Assembly: GCF_014836675.1 (NCBI RefSeq)
Contig: NZ_JACSQK010000003.1
Span: 62,001-126,000 of the forward strand
DNA: 64,000 bases
Source: Comamonas avium
GTDB lineage: Bacteria; Pseudomonadota; Gammaproteobacteria; Burkholderiales; Burkholderiaceae_C
Reading direction: 5' to 3'
Both the position numbers and the translations under genes were made by a program. The notes under the pieces were generated by a model. The model saw only the letters and a list, made by a program, of their open reading frames with translations. It was not told where the DNA came from and ran no database searches. Every line of letters starts with the position of its first letter. The first letter of the stretch is position 1. Below, in pieces: positions 10,320 through 18,802 of the stretch.

Positions 10320-10337
10320 CAGGCCCCTTGGGGCCTG
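10320..10337 (-). terminator. Intrinsic terminator of the chalcone-isomerase-like gene
   Basis: Perfect palindrome CAGGCCCC / GGGGCCTG with a 2-base centre. On the minus strand it is followed by a T-rich stretch (TTTGCTTTTG). It lies just past the stop of the gene at 10364. The rest of the gap to 10173 contains the upstream region of the chemoreceptor and no gene. Confidence 0.65.
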
Positions 10338-10363
10338 GACAGAAGGTTCTGATAAACGGTTGT

Positions 10364-10990
10364 TTAGTCTGGTGTGGCTGCCAGCAAGGCTTGTTTGAGC
10401 TTGGCGTCTGCGGGTTTGGGGCCTAGCCAGATGCCCAGCATGGCCTGGTAAAACTCGGGTTCGTTGAACTGTGCGGGTTCAGGAGCGCCGTTGACGCTGA
10501 TCAGCATGCCTTTGCCGGGTAGCCAGTCCAGGGTGAACTTGTCGCCCGGCTTGAGCTCTTTGTGGCGGTTAAATACCTCGCTCATGCGCATCACGCCAGG
10601 GATCAGCTTGGAAAACTGCTGCTTGTCCATGTTGTCTTCCATGCCATGGGCAAAGAGCTTGCCCAGCTCGGAGGCATTGATGGTGCGCAGCATGTGCACC
10701 GTGATCCGCTTGGCACCGGCCATCTTGCCAATTTCTTCCAGAGAAGTGGCCGGTTTTTCCAGATACAGCGCCGCAGCGTAGACCTTGAAAATGGCTTTGT
10801 AGCGAATGCCCGCACCATTGCGTTGCAGGCTTTGGTTGTTCACTTCCACCATCTTTGGGAGTGTGGCCAGTTCAGGCGGCTCGCTGCTCTGTGCCCAGCC
10901 GGGCAATGCCAATGCGCACAGCGCGGTGCACAGGCCTGCGCATCCCAAGCGAAGCATGCGCAGCACAGAGGCGAAATGGGCGGTCAACAT
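10364..10990 (-). CDS. Exported chalcone-isomerase-like protein
   Basis: 208 residues with an N-terminal hydrophobic signal ending near ALPGWAQ, so probably periplasmic. The body (NNQSLQRNGAGIRYKAIFKVYAAALYLEKPA onward, written here only in part for identification: GIRYKAIFKVYAAALYL) matches the bacterial chalcone-isomerase-like family, in which the fold is conserved but isomerase activity is generally not shown. The start may be the ATG at 10990 or at 10957, the latter giving a more typical signal peptide. It stands alone between the chemoreceptor and the trp leader. Function unknown. Confidence 0.85.
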   Translation of the reverse strand: MLTAHFASVLRMLRLGCAGLCTALCALALPGWAQSSEPPELATLPKMVEVNNQSLQRNGAGIRYKAIFKVYAAALYLEKPATSLEEIGKMAGAKRITVHMLRTINASELGKLFAHGMEDNMDKQQFSKLIPGVMRMSEVFNRHKELKPGDKFTLDWLPGKGMLISVNGAPEPAQFNEPEFYQAMLGIWLGPKPADAKLKQALLAATPD

Positions 10991-11189
10991 GGTGTCTCCT
11001 TGGTTGCTGGATTGATTCGCACGCGCGTGCTTTTTTTATGTAAGCGATTGTGCTGCGTGGTTCAGTGCACGACAACAGCAAGTGCCCCAGTCCTCGGGAA
11101 AACCACTTGGGAGATGGCACAGAAAAGCGATGAAAGGAGCTGCAAAGCGCTGCTGCTGCGCCCAGACCATTCAAAGGGCGGCAATGCGC

Positions 11190-11402
11190 TACACTTGTTC
11201 GCTATGTTCATTCATCACGTGTTCATCACAGGTTGCGCGGACCGGGGAGCCTGGCCCTGGCGTAAGCCTGCATTAATGACCGTTTAAAGCGCTCCATTGC
11301 GGGCGCACCCTTGTCCGCCACTGCTGCGGATGGTTTGAGTGAATTGCACGCCTGCCCTTTCGACATGGGCGCAGTGCGTGCCCCGATTGGGAAGCCTGCT
11401 CT
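11190..11402 (+). promoter_or_regulatory. trpE upstream region: possible promoter and attenuator
   Basis: TACACT at 11190-11195 is a plausible -10 box placing the transcript start at about the ATG of a small Trp-containing ORF at 11204; no good -35 box is evident. Downstream, GCGG (11299-11302), CCGC (11315-11318) and GCGG (11326-11329) can form two mutually exclusive short stems. No convincing stem followed by a T run was found, so the attenuation mechanism is unproven. Upstream, 10991-11189 holds no gene; it contains the palindrome GCACGCGCGTGC (11019-11030) followed by seven T. Confidence 0.4.
11204..11287 (+). CDS. trpL: Candidate tryptophan leader peptide
   Basis: A 27-codon ORF ending 115 bases before trpE. 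Tryptophan codons occur at positions 17 and 19 in the run GAWPWRK. Closely spaced Trp codons just upstream of trpE are the classical sign of a ribosome-stalling leader peptide. There is no Shine-Dalgarno sequence before the ATG. Given the TACACT box at 11190, the message could start at or next to the ATG, meaning leaderless translation as known for trpL of Sinorhizobium. An internal GTG at 11219 is an alternative start. Chance occurrence of two Trp codons is possible, so confidence is moderate. Confidence 0.5.
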   Translation: MFIHHVFITGCADRGAWPWRKPALMTV

Positions 11403-12902
11403 GTGATTACAGAACTTGAATTCAAAAGCCTGGCCAGCGAAGGCTACAACCGTATACCTCTGGTGACCGAGGCGTTTGCTGACCTCGAAACCCCGCTTTC
11501 TCTGTACCTCAAGCTGGCGCATGCCAGCGGTAACGGCAAATACAGCTTCTTGCTGGAGTCGGTGGTGGGTGGTGAGCGTTTTGGCCGCTACAGCTTTATT
11601 GGACTGCCTGCGCGTACCTGCTTGCGTGCCAGCGGCTTTGGTGCTGCTGCCAAAACCGAGGTGCTGACCGACGGTGTGGTGGTGGAAAGCCATGCGGGCA
11701 ATCCACTGGACTTCATTGCCGCGTACCAGGAGCGTTTCAAGGTAGCGCTCAGCCCCGGCTTGCCGCGTTTTTGCGGTGGATTGGCGGGCTACTTTGGCTA
11801 TGACGCGGTGCGTTATGTTGAGAAAAAGCTCGAAGCCACCTGCCCGCCTGACGCGCTGGGCACGCCCGACATCATGCTGCTGCTGTGCGAAGAGGTGGCG
11901 GTGATCGACAACCTCTCGGGCAAGCTGTATTTCATTGTGTACGCCAACCCTGCAGAGGCCGAGGCCTACAGCAAGGCCAAGAAGCGCATGCGCCAGCTCA
12001 AGGAGCAGTTGCGCTACTCGGTCAGCGTGCCGCAGATTAAAGGCGGCGACAGCCATCCGGCCGAGCGCAGCTTTGCCAAGGATGACTACCTGGCCGCCGT
12101 GGAGCGCGCCAAGGAGCTGATTGCCGCGGGCGATTTCATGCAGGTGCAAGTGGGCCAGCGCATTCAAAAACGCTACACCGAATCGCCACTGAGCCTGTAC
12201 CGTGCGCTGCGTTCGCTGAACCCGTCGCCGTACATGTATTTCTACAATTTTGGTGATTTTCAGGTGGTGGGCTCCAGCCCCGAAATTCTGGTGCGCCAAG
12301 AAAAGACCGATGCGGGCGAGCAAATTACCATTCGCCCGCTGGCAGGCACGCGCCCACGCGGTGCCACGCCTGAAAAAGACAAGGCCACCGAGCAAGAGCT
12401 GATCACCGACCCCAAAGAGCGCGCCGAGCACGTGATGCTGATTGATCTGGCACGCAACGACATTGGCCGCATTGCCAAGACGGGGACGGTCAAGGTGACG
12501 GAAGCCTTTGTGGTGGAGCGCTACAGCCACGTCATGCACATCGTCAGCAACGTGGAAGGTATTTTGCAGGACGGCATGACGAGCATGGACGTGCTCAAGG
12601 CTACCTTTCCGGCGGGCACGCTGTCGGGGGCGCCCAAGGTGCATGCCATGGAGATCATTGACCAGCTGGAGCCAACCAAGCGGGGCATTTACGGCGGCGC
12701 TGTGGGCTACCTGAGCTTTGCTGGGCACATGGACATGGCGATTGCAATTCGCACCGGCGTGATCAAGGACGGCAATCTGTACGTACAAGCGGCCGCCGGT
12801 GTGGTGGCCGACTCCGTCCCCGAGATGGAGTGGAGAGAAACTGAACACAAAGCCCGCGCCTTGCTGCGCGCCGCAGAACTGGTGGAGGAAGGTCTGGAAT
12901 GA
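11403..12902 (+). CDS. trpE: Anthranilate synthase component I
   Basis: 499 residues from a GTG start at 11403, preceded by GGGAAG. Converts chorismate to anthranilate using ammonia delivered by TrpG, the first committed step of tryptophan synthesis. Chorismate-binding motifs are present: RPLAGTRPRG, ELITDPKERAEHVMLIDLARND, TFPAGTLSGAPK and GGAVGYL. The N-terminal LLES segment (residues 48-51), part of the Trp feedback site in related enzymes, is present. The stop overlaps the next start as ATGA, coupling it to the chorismate mutase gene. A 561-codon reading frame on the opposite strand is a shadow. Confidence 0.97.
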   Translation: MITELEFKSLASEGYNRIPLVTEAFADLETPLSLYLKLAHASGNGKYSFLLESVVGGERFGRYSFIGLPARTCLRASGFGAAAKTEVLTDGVVVESHAGNPLDFIAAYQERFKVALSPGLPRFCGGLAGYFGYDAVRYVEKKLEATCPPDALGTPDIMLLLCEEVAVIDNLSGKLYFIVYANPAEAEAYSKAKKRMRQLKEQLRYSVSVPQIKGGDSHPAERSFAKDDYLAAVERAKELIAAGDFMQVQVGQRIQKRYTESPLSLYRALRSLNPSPYMYFYNFGDFQVVGSSPEILVRQEKTDAGEQITIRPLAGTRPRGATPEKDKATEQELITDPKERAEHVMLIDLARNDIGRIAKTGTVKVTEAFVVERYSHVMHIVSNVEGILQDGMTSMDVLKATFPAGTLSGAPKVHAMEIIDQLEPTKRGIYGGAVGYLSFAGHMDMAIAIRTGVIKDGNLYVQAAAGVVADSVPEMEWRETEHKARALLRAAELVEEGLE

Positions 12903-13240
12903 GCCGCGCAATCGATAAAGTCAAAAACTGCAGCAACATGCAAGAGGTGCGCGCTGGCGTGAATGCGCTGGACGATATCCTGGTGCCGCTGCTGGTGGAG
13001 CGCAGTGGCTACATGACCCAGGCGGCCAAGGTCAAGAACAACGAAGACCTGGTGCGCGATGAAGCGCGCATTCAGACCATTGTGGACCGCGTACGGCCCA
13101 TGGCGCAGGCACAGGGCGGCAACCCCGACCTGATGGAGCGCCTGTACCGCGCCATGATGGAGTGCTACATCGATTACGAGCACCAGGAGCTGGCGCGCCT
13201 GCGTGCACAGGGCTTGAAGCCCCAGGGAGAGCAGCCATGA
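12899..13240 (+). CDS. AroQ-type chorismate mutase between trpE and trpG
   Basis: 113 residues, all helical in character, matching the small AroQ-class chorismate mutase domain (chorismate to prephenate) over about residues 12-95; the [11 protein letters not shown] and [17 protein letters not shown] segments are typical. The family also contains isochorismate-pyruvate lyases, so the reaction is inferred. It overlaps trpE and trpG by ATGA junctions on both sides and must be co-translated with the two anthranilate synthase subunits. A mutase that competes for chorismate inside the trpE-trpG unit is noteworthy; it may balance Phe/Tyr against Trp. Confidence 0.85.
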   Translation: MSRAIDKVKNCSNMQEVRAGVNALDDILVPLLVERSGYMTQAAKVKNNEDLVRDEARIQTIVDRVRPMAQAQGGNPDLMERLYRAMMECYIDYEHQELARLRAQGLKPQGEQP

Positions 13241-13818
13241 AGCTCTTGATGATCGACAACTACGACAGCTTTACCTACAACATTGTCCAGTACCTGGGCG
13301 AGCTGGGGGCGCAGGTGATCGTGGTGCGCAACGATGAGTCCACGCTGGAAGACGTGATTGCGCTGGTTGAGCGCGAAGGTGTGCAGCGCATCGTGATTTC
13401 GCCCGGGCCGTGCTCGCCGGCGGAGGCCGGTATTTCGGTGGCCGCCATCCAGCACTTTGCGGGCAGGCTGCCGGTGCTGGGCGTGTGTCTGGGGCACCAG
13501 AGCATTGGCGCTGCCTTTGGTGGCGACATCATCCGTGCAGGCCAGCAAATGCACGGCAAAACCAGCGTCATCAGCACCGACCAGAAGGGCGTGTTTGCCG
13601 ATCTGCCCGCGCAGTTCACGGTCAACCGCTACCACTCGCTGGTGATCGACAAGACCACGCTGCCAGATTGCCTGCAAGTGACGGCGACCAGCGAAGACGG
13701 TGAAATTCAGGGCGTGCGCCACACCACGCTGGCGGTGGAGGGGGTGCAGTTTCACCCAGAAAGCATCTTGACCGAACACGGTCACGCCATGCTCAAGAAC
13801 TTTCTGGAGCAGAAATAA
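13237..13818 (+). CDS. trpG: Anthranilate synthase component II (glutamine amidotransferase)
   Basis: 193 residues. Class I amidotransferase: supplies ammonia from glutamine to TrpE. The ATG at 13237 gives the family N-terminus [13 protein letters not shown]. The oxyanion motif SPGPCSP, the nucleophile motif GVCLGHQ and the C-terminal HPES catalytic His/Glu are intact. It may also serve p-aminobenzoate synthesis as PabA, as in many bacteria with one such subunit; no pabB is in the window. A longer ORF start at 13162 would overlap the mutase and is rejected. A terminator follows. Confidence 0.96.
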   Translation: MKLLMIDNYDSFTYNIVQYLGELGAQVIVVRNDESTLEDVIALVEREGVQRIVISPGPCSPAEAGISVAAIQHFAGRLPVLGVCLGHQSIGAAFGGDIIRAGQQMHGKTSVISTDQKGVFADLPAQFTVNRYHSLVIDKTTLPDCLQVTATSEDGEIQGVRHTTLAVEGVQFHPESILTEHGHAMLKNFLEQK

Positions 13819-13823
13819 ACCCG

Positions 13824-13859
13824 GGCCGCGCTGCACCCAGCAGGCGGCCTTTTGTTTTT
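13824..13859 (+). terminator. Intrinsic terminator after trpG
   Basis: Outer stem GGCCGC (13824-13829) / GCGGCC (13844-13849) with an inner GCTG/CAGC extension, followed by TTTTGTTTTT. It separates trpE-G from trpD-C, which then need their own promoter or read-through. Confidence 0.8.
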
Positions 13860-13867
13860 AAGAGCGC

Positions 13868-13939
13868 TCAGCGCTTGTTAGTGCTTGTTTTCAAAGCAAT
13901 AACTATCTGAAAACAAGACTGTATAGGCGTTGGTAGCTT
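13868..13939. repeat. Intergenic palindromic repeat, copy between trpG and trpD
   Basis: Contains the family core GCTTGTTTTCAAAG followed by TATCTGAAAACAAG, an inverted pair, with outer arms ending TAGCGTT-like and TAGGCGTTGGTAGCTTC. The same core blocks occur at 35934-36011 and 56092-56169. It occupies most of the 149-base trpG-trpD gap. Confidence 0.65.
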
Positions 13940-13967
13940 CTATAGGCATAGCAAAGGATACCCAGTC

Positions 13968-15002
13968 ATGAGCACTTTCACCCCGCAAGAAGCGCTGCAA
14001 CGCACGATTGAGCACCGCGAAATCTTTCACGACGAAATGCTGGCCTTGATGCGCACCATCATGCGCGGCGAACTCTCGCCCGTGATGACGGCAGCCATCG
14101 TCACCGGCCTGCGAGTGAAGAAGGAAACCATTGGCGAAATTGCCGCTGCCGCACAGGTAATGCGCGAGTTCTCTAACCAGGTGCATGTGCACGACAAAAC
14201 GCATCTGGTGGACATTGTGGGCACCGGCGGTGATGGCGCCAACACGTTCAACATCTCCACCTGCTCGACCTTTGTGATTGCGGCTGCGGGCGGCAAGGTC
14301 AGCAAGCACGGCGGGCGCAGCGTGAGCAGCAAATCGGGCAGCGCCGACGTGATGGAGGCGCTGAGGGTGAACATCAACCTGCAGCCAGCGCAGATTGCCG
14401 ATTGCATCCGTGACATGGGCATTGGTTTCATGTTCGCGCCCAACCACCACCCGGCGATGAAAAACGTGGCTCCCGTGCGCAAAGAGCTGGGCGTGCGCAC
14501 CATCTTCAACATCCTCGGGCCACTGACCAACCCTGCGGGCGCCCCCAACATTTTGATGGGCGTGTTCCACGAAGATCTGGTGGGCATTCAGGTGCGTGCG
14601 CTACAGCGCCTGGGGGCCGAGCATGCACTGGTGGTGTATGGCCGTGATGGGCTGGATGAAATCAGCCTGGGCGCGGGCACGCTGGTGGGCGAGCTCAAAG
14701 ACGGCGTGGTGCGTGAATACGAAATTCACCCCGAAGACTTTGGCCTGCGCATGGTGGGCACACGTGCGCTGAAGGTGGAAACCCCCGAGGAATCCAGAGC
14801 CATGCTGATGGGCGTGCTGCAGGGCGAACAAGGCCCGGCGCGCGACATCGTCTGCCTGAATGCGGGCGCGGCGCTGTATGCGGCCAATGTGGCCAGCAGC
14901 ATTGCTGACGGCCTGCTGCGTGCGCAAGCTGCCATCGATAGCGGGGCGGCGCTGAACAAACTCAAGGAACTGGTGGCCTATACCGGCCAGCACACCGCGT
15001 AA
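13968..15002 (+). CDS. trpD: Anthranilate phosphoribosyltransferase
   Basis: 344 residues, canonical. Transfers phosphoribose from PRPP to anthranilate. The PRPP-binding motif [14 protein letters not shown] (near residues 84-97), [23 protein letters not shown], and the second-half motif [11 protein letters not shown] are intact. It begins the second trp segment, 69 bases before trpC, on the same strand. The separation of trpE-G and trpD-C by a terminator and a repeat element differs from fused or fully contiguous trp operons. Confidence 0.97.
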   Translation: MSTFTPQEALQRTIEHREIFHDEMLALMRTIMRGELSPVMTAAIVTGLRVKKETIGEIAAAAQVMREFSNQVHVHDKTHLVDIVGTGGDGANTFNISTCSTFVIAAAGGKVSKHGGRSVSSKSGSADVMEALRVNINLQPAQIADCIRDMGIGFMFAPNHHPAMKNVAPVRKELGVRTIFNILGPLTNPAGAPNILMGVFHEDLVGIQVRALQRLGAEHALVVYGRDGLDEISLGAGTLVGELKDGVVREYEIHPEDFGLRMVGTRALKVETPEESRAMLMGVLQGEQGPARDIVCLNAGAALYAANVASSIADGLLRAQAAIDSGAALNKLKELVAYTGQHTA

Positions 15003-15071
15003 ATACGCTGACGTTGACAATAGTGCCCATGGCTGCGCCCCGCTGCGCAGCGACTGAACAGAAAGAAAACC

Positions 15072-15872
15072 ATGTCTGACATCCTCCAAAAAATCTGCGA
15101 AGTCAAAGTGCAGGAAGTAGCCGCGGCCCAGCGTGCGATTGCGTTGGCTGAAATGCGCCGCGATGCCGAAAGCCGCATCTCCACCCGTGACTTTGTTGGT
15201 GCGCTGCGCGCCAAAATCGCCAAAGGCCAGGCCGGGGTGATTGCCGAAGTGAAGAAGGCCAGCCCCAGCAAGGGCGTGATCCGTGCCGACTTTGACCCCG
15301 CTGACATTGCCCAGAGCTACATGGTGGGCAACGGCAAGATCAGCGCGGCCTGCCTGTCGGTGCTGACTGACCGCCAGTTCTTTCAGGGCCAGCCCGATTA
15401 CCTCAAGCAAGCGCGTGCCAGCACGCTGCTGCCGGTGCTGCGCAAGGACTTCATGATCGACCCCTACCAGATCTATGAATCGCGTGTCATGGGTGCCGAC
15501 TGCGTGCTGCTGATTGCAGCATGCCTGGATGATGCGCAGATGGCCGAGATGGAGCAGATTGCCTGCAGCCTGGACATGGCCGTGCTGGTGGAAGTGCACG
15601 ACGGCAAAGAGCTCGAGCGTGCGCTCAAGCTCAAGACGCCTTTGGTGGGTATCAACAACCGCAATCTGCGCACGTTTGAAGTCGACATTCAAACCTCCAT
15701 CACGCTCAAGCAGGAAGTGCCCGCAGACCGTTTGCTGGTGACCGAATCGGGCATCCTGACGCAAGACGACGTGCAGCGCCTGCGCGGCGCAGGCATTGAT
15801 GCCTTCTTGGTGGGTGAAGCCTTCATGCGTGCCCCCGAACCCGGCGAAGCGCTGGCCAAGCTGTTTGCGTAA
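15072..15872 (+). CDS. trpC: Indole-3-glycerol-phosphate synthase
   Basis: 266 residues. Closes the indole ring of CdRP in tryptophan synthesis. TIM-barrel motifs are present: [11 protein letters not shown] (near residues 58-68) with the catalytic lysine, [14 protein letters not shown], and [13 protein letters not shown] plus TESGI. It is monofunctional, lacking a TrpF domain. trpF, trpB and trpA are not in the window. The 130-base gap to ung contains a fragment (GAGCTGATAGTGCTTGT near 15955) that looks like a decayed repeat arm. Confidence 0.97.
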   Translation: MSDILQKICEVKVQEVAAAQRAIALAEMRRDAESRISTRDFVGALRAKIAKGQAGVIAEVKKASPSKGVIRADFDPADIAQSYMVGNGKISAACLSVLTDRQFFQGQPDYLKQARASTLLPVLRKDFMIDPYQIYESRVMGADCVLLIAACLDDAQMAEMEQIACSLDMAVLVEVHDGKELERALKLKTPLVGINNRNLRTFEVDIQTSITLKQEVPADRLLVTESGILTQDDVQRLRGAGIDAFLVGEAFMRAPEPGEALAKLFA

Positions 15873-16002
15873 CTGCAAGATGGGCTGGCGCAGCAGCACC
15901 CGTTTCGCTGGCGCGTCAGGATGGCAAGGCAAGTGTTGATGCTCTGCACTTGTGAGCTGATAGTGCTTGTCTTGGATTGTGTTGAATAGAAATTGAATTG
16001 AA

Positions 16003-16722
16003 ATGACCGAATCACCAGCGCAAGCTGCTACCCAATTGATGAGCGCAGACCCTGCAGGCTGGATGGTGGCAGACGGCTGGCGCGGGGCGGTTACATCGTT
16101 CTTCACTTCGCCCAAGGGGCAGCAGTTGCAGGCCTATCTGCAGCAGCGCCTGCAGGCGGGTGCGGTGATTTTTCCGCCTCAGCCTTTGCGTGCGCTGGAG
16201 CTCACTGCTCCCGAAGATGTGCGCGTGGTTATCTTGGGGCAAGACCCTTACCACGGTCGCGGTCAAGCGGAAGGTCTGGCGTTTTCCGTCGCGCCAGGTG
16301 TGCGCCTGCCACCGTCGCTGCTCAACATCTTCAAGGAAATGCAGCGCGACCTGGGCGCGCCTTTTCCGCCCATGCCCCAGCCCGGAGGTTCTTTGGTCAA
16401 GTGGGCGCAAAACGGTGTGCTGCTGCTCAATACCTGCCTGACGGTGGAAGAGGGCCAGGCCGCCAGCCACAGCAAGCGCGGCTGGGAAGAGCTGACCGAT
16501 GCAGTCATCCGCCAGGTGGCCGAGCAAGGCCGCCCCACGGTGTTCATGCTCTGGGGTGCCCACGCACAGTCCAAGCAGTCTCTGATTCCACAAGACAGGG
16601 GCCATCTGGTGCTGATGAGCAACCACCCGTCTCCACTGTCTGCGCTGCGTCCGCCGGTGCCGTTCATTGGCAACGGCCATTTCAGTCAGGCCAAGGCCTT
16701 TCGTGAACAACACGGATATTGA
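16003..16722 (+). CDS. ung: Uracil-DNA glycosylase, family 1
   Basis: 239 residues. Excises uracil from DNA in base excision repair. The water-activating motif GQDPYHG spans residues 79-85 with Asp81, and the second catalytic motif SNHPSPLSALR is at 206-216 with His208. KWAQNGVLLLNTCLTVE and GRPTVFMLWGAHAQSK are also canonical. The gene is complete. It marks the left border of an AT-rich segment that begins immediately after its stop. Confidence 0.97.
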   Translation: MTESPAQAATQLMSADPAGWMVADGWRGAVTSFFTSPKGQQLQAYLQQRLQAGAVIFPPQPLRALELTAPEDVRVVILGQDPYHGRGQAEGLAFSVAPGVRLPPSLLNIFKEMQRDLGAPFPPMPQPGGSLVKWAQNGVLLLNTCLTVEEGQAASHSKRGWEELTDAVIRQVAEQGRPTVFMLWGAHAQSKQSLIPQDRGHLVLMSNHPSPLSALRPPVPFIGNGHFSQAKAFREQHGY

Positions 16723-16773
16723 AAAAGAAATTGAGGAATGAATACTTGGCGCATACTTTTGTCAGATGCAGAC

Positions 16774-17646
16774 CTATTTCTTGAACTTCAAAGCCATACG
16801 TATTCTTTGAATTTTTTCTGCTTGTTTAGGTGTATTTTTTGCTATTGTTGAAAAATTTTGTAAGAAAATGAAGATCAATATCAAAATACCAGCTACCAAG
16901 GTGCTAGTAATTGCAATTAGGCTCTTGTTTGGCTTAATCTCTAGCTCGGGTAAGGTTGGCTGTTGGGTTAAATTCTCAAGTGTAAGCCCTTCTATTCTTG
17001 AATTGAGATTGGAAATTCTTTTTAGACGATCACTGTTTGCGACAAGTAACTCACTATATAACCTAGCTGAACCTTCACCACCATTGCCATTTTTAAGTGT
17101 TTTTGCAGTAGATGTCTCTAGAATTAAACCTGAATCTAGACGTTCTTTTTCCTTCTCTAGCTGGTCTCGTAAGTTTTTCAGTTCGGAACCTCGAGGGGCC
17201 GTATTAGGAAGCGTAAATTTCCAAATAAGATTATTGAGATTTTGTGCAGACTCAGGACTGCCGCCTTGGGTTGTGAGTGTGATAAGCTGATCTTGTTTGC
17301 CAATGTTGACTCGTACAAGAGTGTCCATTTTTTTGATTAATTGCGCATGGCTTGCATTCGAGTCAAGTCCTGCTTTATTGCCAACCAAGGCCAACATGTC
17401 TGCTGATTTGATATGACTGGCAATTACTGCGGCAGAAATACTGAAATCAGATTTATTTGGATTTAATATAGATTGACTTTCATATGTTTTAGGTAAGAAA
17501 AAAGAAAGTCCAAAACTAGCAATTCCAGCGATTAATGGTATTAAAACTAGGGGTTTGATATTTTCTGCGAGAAGAACAAGTAAATCAAGTAAATCAATTT
17601 CATCTTCGACTTCCAGTGTGGAGTTTGCAGAGTTTTTTATCATCAT
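16774..17646 (-). CDS. Wzz-like polysaccharide chain-length determinant (first of pair)
   Basis: 290 residues. N-terminal EDEIDLLDLLVLLAEN then a membrane segment near 32-52, a mostly helical periplasmic part to about 240, a second membrane segment near 244-264 and a short basic tail. This two-membrane-segment plan, with KTYESQSIL after the first, is the Wzz/FepE/Etk layout. No Walker motifs, so it is not a Wzc-type kinase. Its base composition is clearly AT-rich against the flanking genes. It is divergent from a second Wzz-like gene. A role in setting O-antigen or capsule chain length is inferred. The start is the ATG at 17646 or 17643. Confidence 0.75.
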   Translation of the reverse strand: MMIKNSANSTLEVEDEIDLLDLLVLLAENIKPLVLIPLIAGIASFGLSFFLPKTYESQSILNPNKSDFSISAAVIASHIKSADMLALVGNKAGLDSNASHAQLIKKMDTLVRVNIGKQDQLITLTTQGGSPESAQNLNNLIWKFTLPNTAPRGSELKNLRDQLEKEKERLDSGLILETSTAKTLKNGNGGEGSARLYSELLVANSDRLKRISNLNSRIEGLTLENLTQQPTLPELEIKPNKSLIAITSTLVAGILILIFIFLQNFSTIAKNTPKQAEKIQRIRMALKFKK

Positions 17647-17744
17647 AAAGAGTCACCCGTATTTCAATTTTTTAGAGACACATTTTTGAAAATTCGGGGT
17701 GATATTTCCTCCAATTTTGTGAGATTACACTATTAACTTTAAAT
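17647..17744. promoter_or_regulatory. Divergent intergenic region of the wzz pair
   Basis: 98 bases of AT-rich sequence between two divergent starts; both promoters must lie here. TACACTATTAA near 17727-17737 could hold a rightward -10 box. Neither gene has a strong Shine-Dalgarno sequence. No operator was recognised. Confidence 0.35.
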
Positions 17745-18785
17745 ATGAAAAATTTTGTAGGACAAGATGAGATTTCTGTGACAGATATCATTTCTTCACT
17801 AAAAAGAAGCTGGAGGATTGTAGTCGCATGCGTTTGTGTGGGAGGGGCGGTAGCTACAACGTTTACTTTGATTGCAAGTGAAAAATACGAATTGAAAATT
17901 TATTTGGATTTACCTAGGGCAAGCGAACTCGCTGATATAAATTCCAATAGAATTTCTTTGTCCGGTTTGTCGCATGTAACTCCAGAAGAAGTATTTGATT
18001 TTTTCATTAAAGAGCTTCAGTCTGATGAGGCAAAAGTGCGTTTTTTTACAAATACGTACCTACCCTCAATGGGCGTTGAGCCTAGCTCTGAGAAAGAAAA
18101 ATTGCAGTTGTTGCAGGCGGTGATAAAGAATCAAATTAAAGTTGTTGAACCTAAGTTAAAAGATCGAAGAGAATATTCGGTGCGCGTTGAGGCTCCAACC
18201 GCAGAGAAAGCAATTGAGTGGATGAATGCTTTCTTGACGAGCACAGAGGACGAAGCTCGTTCATTATGGTTGAAAAATGCAAGATCAAGCATTAATCTTG
18301 CAATCCAGAATTCAAGTAGAGAGTTGAGTGCGCGGCTGCAATTAGCTCGTCAATTGCGGTTGGATAAAAGCGTGCGTTTGAATGAAGCATTTCATGTTGC
18401 TAAGGCAGCTGGAATTATCAATCCTCAGGTGACAGTTGCACGTTTGCCAAGTCAAGATAATATGGCTTCATTTACCGATGGTTCTGGTTTATTTGAGCGA
18501 GGGGTTAAGTCATTACAAGCTGAATTAGAAATACTTAATGAACGTAAAGACGAGGCTCCATTCATGGAAGGTGTCCGAGAGTCCGAGCTGAGATTGAAAC
18601 TTTTGCAGGAGCAAAAGCCAGAAGATTACAGGTTTCGCATGTATCGCCAGGATGGTCCGCTTCACATGCCCACTAGTCCTTTTTCTCCTCAGAAAGCACT
18701 TTATATAGTGATGGGTCTGATCGTAGGCCTAATGATGGGGCTCGTGATGGCAATAAAAAGGAACGGACTTTTTCGCTTTAAATAA
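17745..18785 (+). CDS. Wzz-like polysaccharide chain-length determinant (second of pair)
   Basis: 346 residues. N-terminal EISVTDIISSLKRSWRIVV leads into a membrane segment near 24-46; a periplasmic part with charged helical stretches follows (residues about 95-300). Near residues 313-345 the motif PTSPFSPQKALYIVMG runs into the second membrane segment, the typical proline-rich Wzz C-terminus. It is about as long as classical Wzz. Like its divergent partner it is AT-rich relative to the flanks and has no polysaccharide genes beside it, which suggests transfer or relocation. It ends 17 bases before the convergent transporter gene. Confidence 0.8.
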   Translation: MKNFVGQDEISVTDIISSLKRSWRIVVACVCVGGAVATTFTLIASEKYELKIYLDLPRASELADINSNRISLSGLSHVTPEEVFDFFIKELQSDEAKVRFFTNTYLPSMGVEPSSEKEKLQLLQAVIKNQIKVVEPKLKDRREYSVRVEAPTAEKAIEWMNAFLTSTEDEARSLWLKNARSSINLAIQNSSRELSARLQLARQLRLDKSVRLNEAFHVAKAAGIINPQVTVARLPSQDNMASFTDGSGLFERGVKSLQAELEILNERKDEAPFMEGVRESELRLKLLQEQKPEDYRFRMYRQDGPLHMPTSPFSPQKALYIVMGLIVGLMMGLVMAIKRNGLFRFK

Positions 18786-18802
18786 TCAAGACAAAGAGGG
18801 GG

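Noticed and set aside
11288..11402. A rho-independent attenuator terminator before trpE
   Set aside because: Candidate stems are short and none is followed by a T run; reported only as possible alternative structures.
11226..12911. 561-codon open frame on the minus strand opposite trpE
   Set aside because: Covers trpE almost exactly in antisense; residue composition (very rich in His, Gln, Arg) is that of a shadow frame and there is no family similarity.
14601..16115. 504-codon minus-strand frame opposite trpD-trpC
   Set aside because: Spans two well-supported genes and their spacer; a GC-driven shadow.
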